64,000 nucleotides of DNA, from positions 372,001 through 436,000 of the forward strand of contig NZ_FVZN01000014.1 of the NCBI RefSeq assembly GCF_900168685.1, given 5' to 3'. Under the pieces are notes generated by a model that ran no database searches, was not told where the DNA came from, and saw only the letters and a program-made list of their open reading frames with translations. The translations under genes were made by a program, and so were the position numbers. This document shows positions 62,284 through 64,000 of the stretch, in pieces; within the stretch, counting starts at the first letter, position 1, and every line of letters begins with the position of its first letter. This DNA is from Solibacillus isronensis (GTDB lineage: Bacteria; Bacillota; Bacilli; Bacillales_A; Planococcaceae).

Positions 62284-63192
62284 TTATTGCGATACTTTTT
62301 GGATGAGTACTTCTGCGACATCGGGACGGTTTGTCACGATTCCCATTGCCCCTTGTCGGATGACACGGTTCATTGTTACGAGATCATCAATGTCGCTGTA
62401 AATTGTCGGTACATTAAGTTCCGATAAAAACTTAACAAAGCGCGGTGAATCATAATTGAAAACACCTTGTTTTAATGGAACGATAAACAAGTCCACTTTT
62501 GGGTGGTACAAATGACCGAATTGACTTGTAAATGAAGTCATTGCCTTTTTAATATCGCCTTCACCGGCACCAAGAGCGATGCGGTTTTGTGCATATAAGT
62601 TGAAGCGGTCGATTTGTTCGCTATACGGACTTGTAACGATTACCTGGTATTGAATATTCAATTCTTCGATTAAACGCCATAGTTTAGAAGGCATTAAACT
62701 ACCTTCATATGTGTCTGGGCTATCTTGAATGTTTACGATAAATAGTTTATCCGGATAAGTTTCGATTAATTGGCGTAATGTCACGGCCAGTATATGCTGT
62801 TCTCTGTAAGGGAAAGCACCTTCTAAATCTTCAAAGTTATAGCCGATATTGAGTTCTTTTAATTGTTCAAATGTAAAGTCTTTAATAAAGCCAGAGCCAT
62901 TTGTTGTGCGGTCTACCGTTGCATCATGAAAAGCGATAATTTCTTCATCTTTTGAAAGGCGGACACTTACTGTAAAGCCATCCACACCGATTTCCGCTGC
63001 TCGTTCAAAAGCAAGTAACGAATGTTCAGGTGCCAGACCCGCGCCTCCATGTTGTGCGATAATAATTGGACGTTCAAATTGTAATGCTTCTTTTGATTCA
63101 CGTTTTTGCGGCTTTGAAATCGCTTTTGTTCCTGCCCATGCCGCCGCACTAGCCGCCGCGATTGCTAAAGCTACTTTTGTTTTCTTACCCAT
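62284..63192 (-). CDS. Glycerophosphodiester phosphodiesterase-like protein, catalytic site degenerate
   Basis: 302 aa. An N-terminal hydrophobic anchor (~5-24) precedes a GDPD TIM barrel. Fold landmarks are present: QHGGAGLAPEHSLLAFERAA (~47-66), FHDATVDRTTNGSG (~88-101), and MGIVTNRPD near the end. But the family's HR at the start is His48-Gly49, and the metal-binding E-x-D (e.g. IEFDAKLSKDG in UgpQ) reads GFTVSVRLSKDE, with Thr74 and Ser76 replacing Glu and Asp. It is probably inactive as a phosphodiesterase or has a new role. Membrane-anchored, facing outward. Confidence 0.82.
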   Translation of the reverse strand: MGKKTKVALAIAAASAAAWAGTKAISKPQKRESKEALQFERPIIIAQHGGAGLAPEHSLLAFERAAEIGVDGFTVSVRLSKDEEIIAFHDATVDRTTNGSGFIKDFTFEQLKELNIGYNFEDLEGAFPYREQHILAVTLRQLIETYPDKLFIVNIQDSPDTYEGSLMPSKLWRLIEELNIQYQVIVTSPYSEQIDRFNLYAQNRIALGAGEGDIKKAMTSFTSQFGHLYHPKVDLFIVPLKQGVFNYDSPRFVKFLSELNVPTIYSDIDDLVTMNRVIRQGAMGIVTNRPDVAEVLIQKVSQ

Positions 63193-63468
63193 TAAATTCG
63201 TCCTCCTCTAACCGTACATTGTTTCGTTGAAAGCTATGTGCAATAAATGAGTTTAAAAAGCTTAAAATAGTATGAAGTGTATATCTCACTCTACTATTTT
63301 TCATTATAACGGAAAAGAAGTGTAACTGTCTAAACTCTGTTGCTAACAATTTGCACATTTGGTATGCTTTTAGTGAAAAAGACGGCTTGAAACTGAGGGA
63401 ATTTACAGGAATTTGTTGCATGATTTAGCTGAATATAAATTTTTTTATGAAGAAACGGGGAGTTTTCC

Positions 63469-63741
63469 ATGAATGAAAGACAAGGTTTAATTATATACGT
63501 TCATCAATTAAAACATGCGAAGTCGTTAAGAAAGTATGGTCACGTAAATTTCATCTCCAGGAGATTAAAATATGTTGTGATTTATTGTAATCGAGACGAA
63601 ATCGAAACGTTGAAAAATAAAATACAACGCCTTCCATTTGTGAAAGACGTTGTAGAATCATACCGTCCATTTGTTAAAAATGAATTTGAAAATGCAAAGC
63701 CGGATAAAGCAAAAGAGTATGATTATAAAATAGGTTTATAA
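63469..63741 (+). CDS. ylbG: UPF0298 / DUF2129 protein YlbG
   Basis: 90 aa: RQGLIIYVHQLKHAKSLRKY (~4-23), YVVIYCNRDEIETLKNKIQR (~35-54), FVKDVVESYRPF (~57-68). Matches YlbG, found next to ylbF. Function unknown. The 276-bp gap before it is AT-rich with no gene seen. Ribosome site CGGGGAG. Confidence 0.92.
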   Translation: MNERQGLIIYVHQLKHAKSLRKYGHVNFISRRLKYVVIYCNRDEIETLKNKIQRLPFVKDVVESYRPFVKNEFENAKPDKAKEYDYKIGL

Positions 63742-63748
63742 TTTTTAC

Positions 63749-64000
63749 TTATTGCATCGGTGGTATGTAACGATTTAATCTCAAAATACCAATTAAGTAT
63801 TGATAATATTGATTTTTTTCCGAAAAAACAGATGAGTGTTTAATTTCAAGAATGTTTTCTTGCTGCTTAACATCTTGAATCGTTTGTTTAAATATCTCAA
63901 TTCGCTTTGACAGTTTTTCCTCGCTATATGGAATCCCTTCGCGGCAAATATATATTGGCATGAATTTGCTTTCACCTGATGGTTTAAAAGCCACGGCTAG
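63749..64000 (-). CDS. C-terminal part of an unrecognised protein (runs off the window)
   Basis: The frame is open to the last base, so the start lies outside and the GTG at 63994 need not be used. 83 residues are visible, charged and helical (EEKLSKRIEIFKQTIQDVKQ) with a tyrosine-rich stretch (NQYYQYLIGI). Converges on ylbG with 7 bp between stops and no terminator of its own. In B. subtilis ylbG is followed by rsmD; this gene is not that. Confidence 0.6.
   Translation of the reverse strand, partial: LAVAFKPSGESKFMPIYICREGIPYSEEKLSKRIEIFKQTIQDVKQQENILEIKHSSVFSEKNQYYQYLIGILRLNRYIPPMQ

Overview
The window looks like a chromosomal segment of a low-GC, spore-forming Gram-positive of the Planococcaceae, most like Solibacillus or Lysinibacillus. 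This is inferred from gene content, protein wording and synteny, not from a database search. Gene order follows the part of the Bacillus subtilis chromosome from the ykv/ykw genes through yku, pdh, ykt and yla to cta and ylb, with insertions such as ppx-ppk, potABCD, lrgAB and a second murE. The sequence is mostly ordinary core genome. I found no rRNA, tRNA, CRISPR array, transposase, prophage or origin.

Layout. 1-5 kb: a PAS histidine kinase, a structured leader plus mhqR, a lipoprotein, a CPBP protease, ykvS and a Spo0E-type phosphatase; kinase and phosphatase both point to the Spo0A phosphorelay. 5-11 kb: ykwC, cheV, ppx-ppk (polyphosphate). 10.8-11.5 kb: a phased intergenic repeat array, then a fadH relic that still has its FadR-type operator. 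11.5-15.4 kb: a small membrane protein that seems to start at ATC, cbpB, ccpC, dapH-dapL (lysine/DAP). 15.4-19 kb: MFS pump, DsbA-like protein, TetR regulator, NUDIX hydrolase. 19-23.4 kb: XRE-cupin regulator plus potABCD (polyamine uptake). 23.5-28.7 kb: ykuV, ktrC, rnjA-rpoY, a 23-codon cationic peptide gene, ykrA, the second repeat array, def. 29-34 kb: pdhABCD. 34-40 kb: a frameshifted unknown gene, lrgAB behind a long conserved leader, speA, a nitronate monooxygenase-type flavoprotein, yktA, yktB. 40-50.7 kb: ykzI-like gene, suhB, ylaF, typA, ylaH, ylaI, ylaN, ftsW, pycA. 50.8-58.6 kb: ctaA and ctaCDEFG plus ctaM (cytochrome caa3 oxidase), with a probable ctaB relic in the ctaA-ctaC gap. 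58.6-64 kb: yugN, ylbC, a murE paralogue, ylbF, a glycerophosphodiesterase-like protein lacking catalytic residues, ylbG, and a gene running off the end.

How the genes work together. pdhABCD and pycA feed acetyl-CoA and oxaloacetate into central metabolism, which CcpC helps control. cta genes build the terminal oxidase. dapH-dapL make diaminopimelate/lysine, used in the wall together with ftsW and MurE enzymes. rnjA-rpoY, typA and def serve RNA and protein turnover. cbpB and ktrC are both c-di-AMP-responsive families.

Most unusual content. (1) Two intergenic arrays (10.8 and 27.9 kb) of nine TATTAGAACA-like units with the identical spacing series 21,21,21,21,21,19,20,20. (2) Two related promoter-plus-leader RNAs, in front of lrgA-lrgB and ctaG-ctaM, which share a stem with base-pair-preserving changes. 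(3) A complete transcription unit for a 23-residue, very basic peptide. (4) Several genes caught in decay: fadH, ctaB, a frameshifted gene, and a GDPD that has lost metal ligands.
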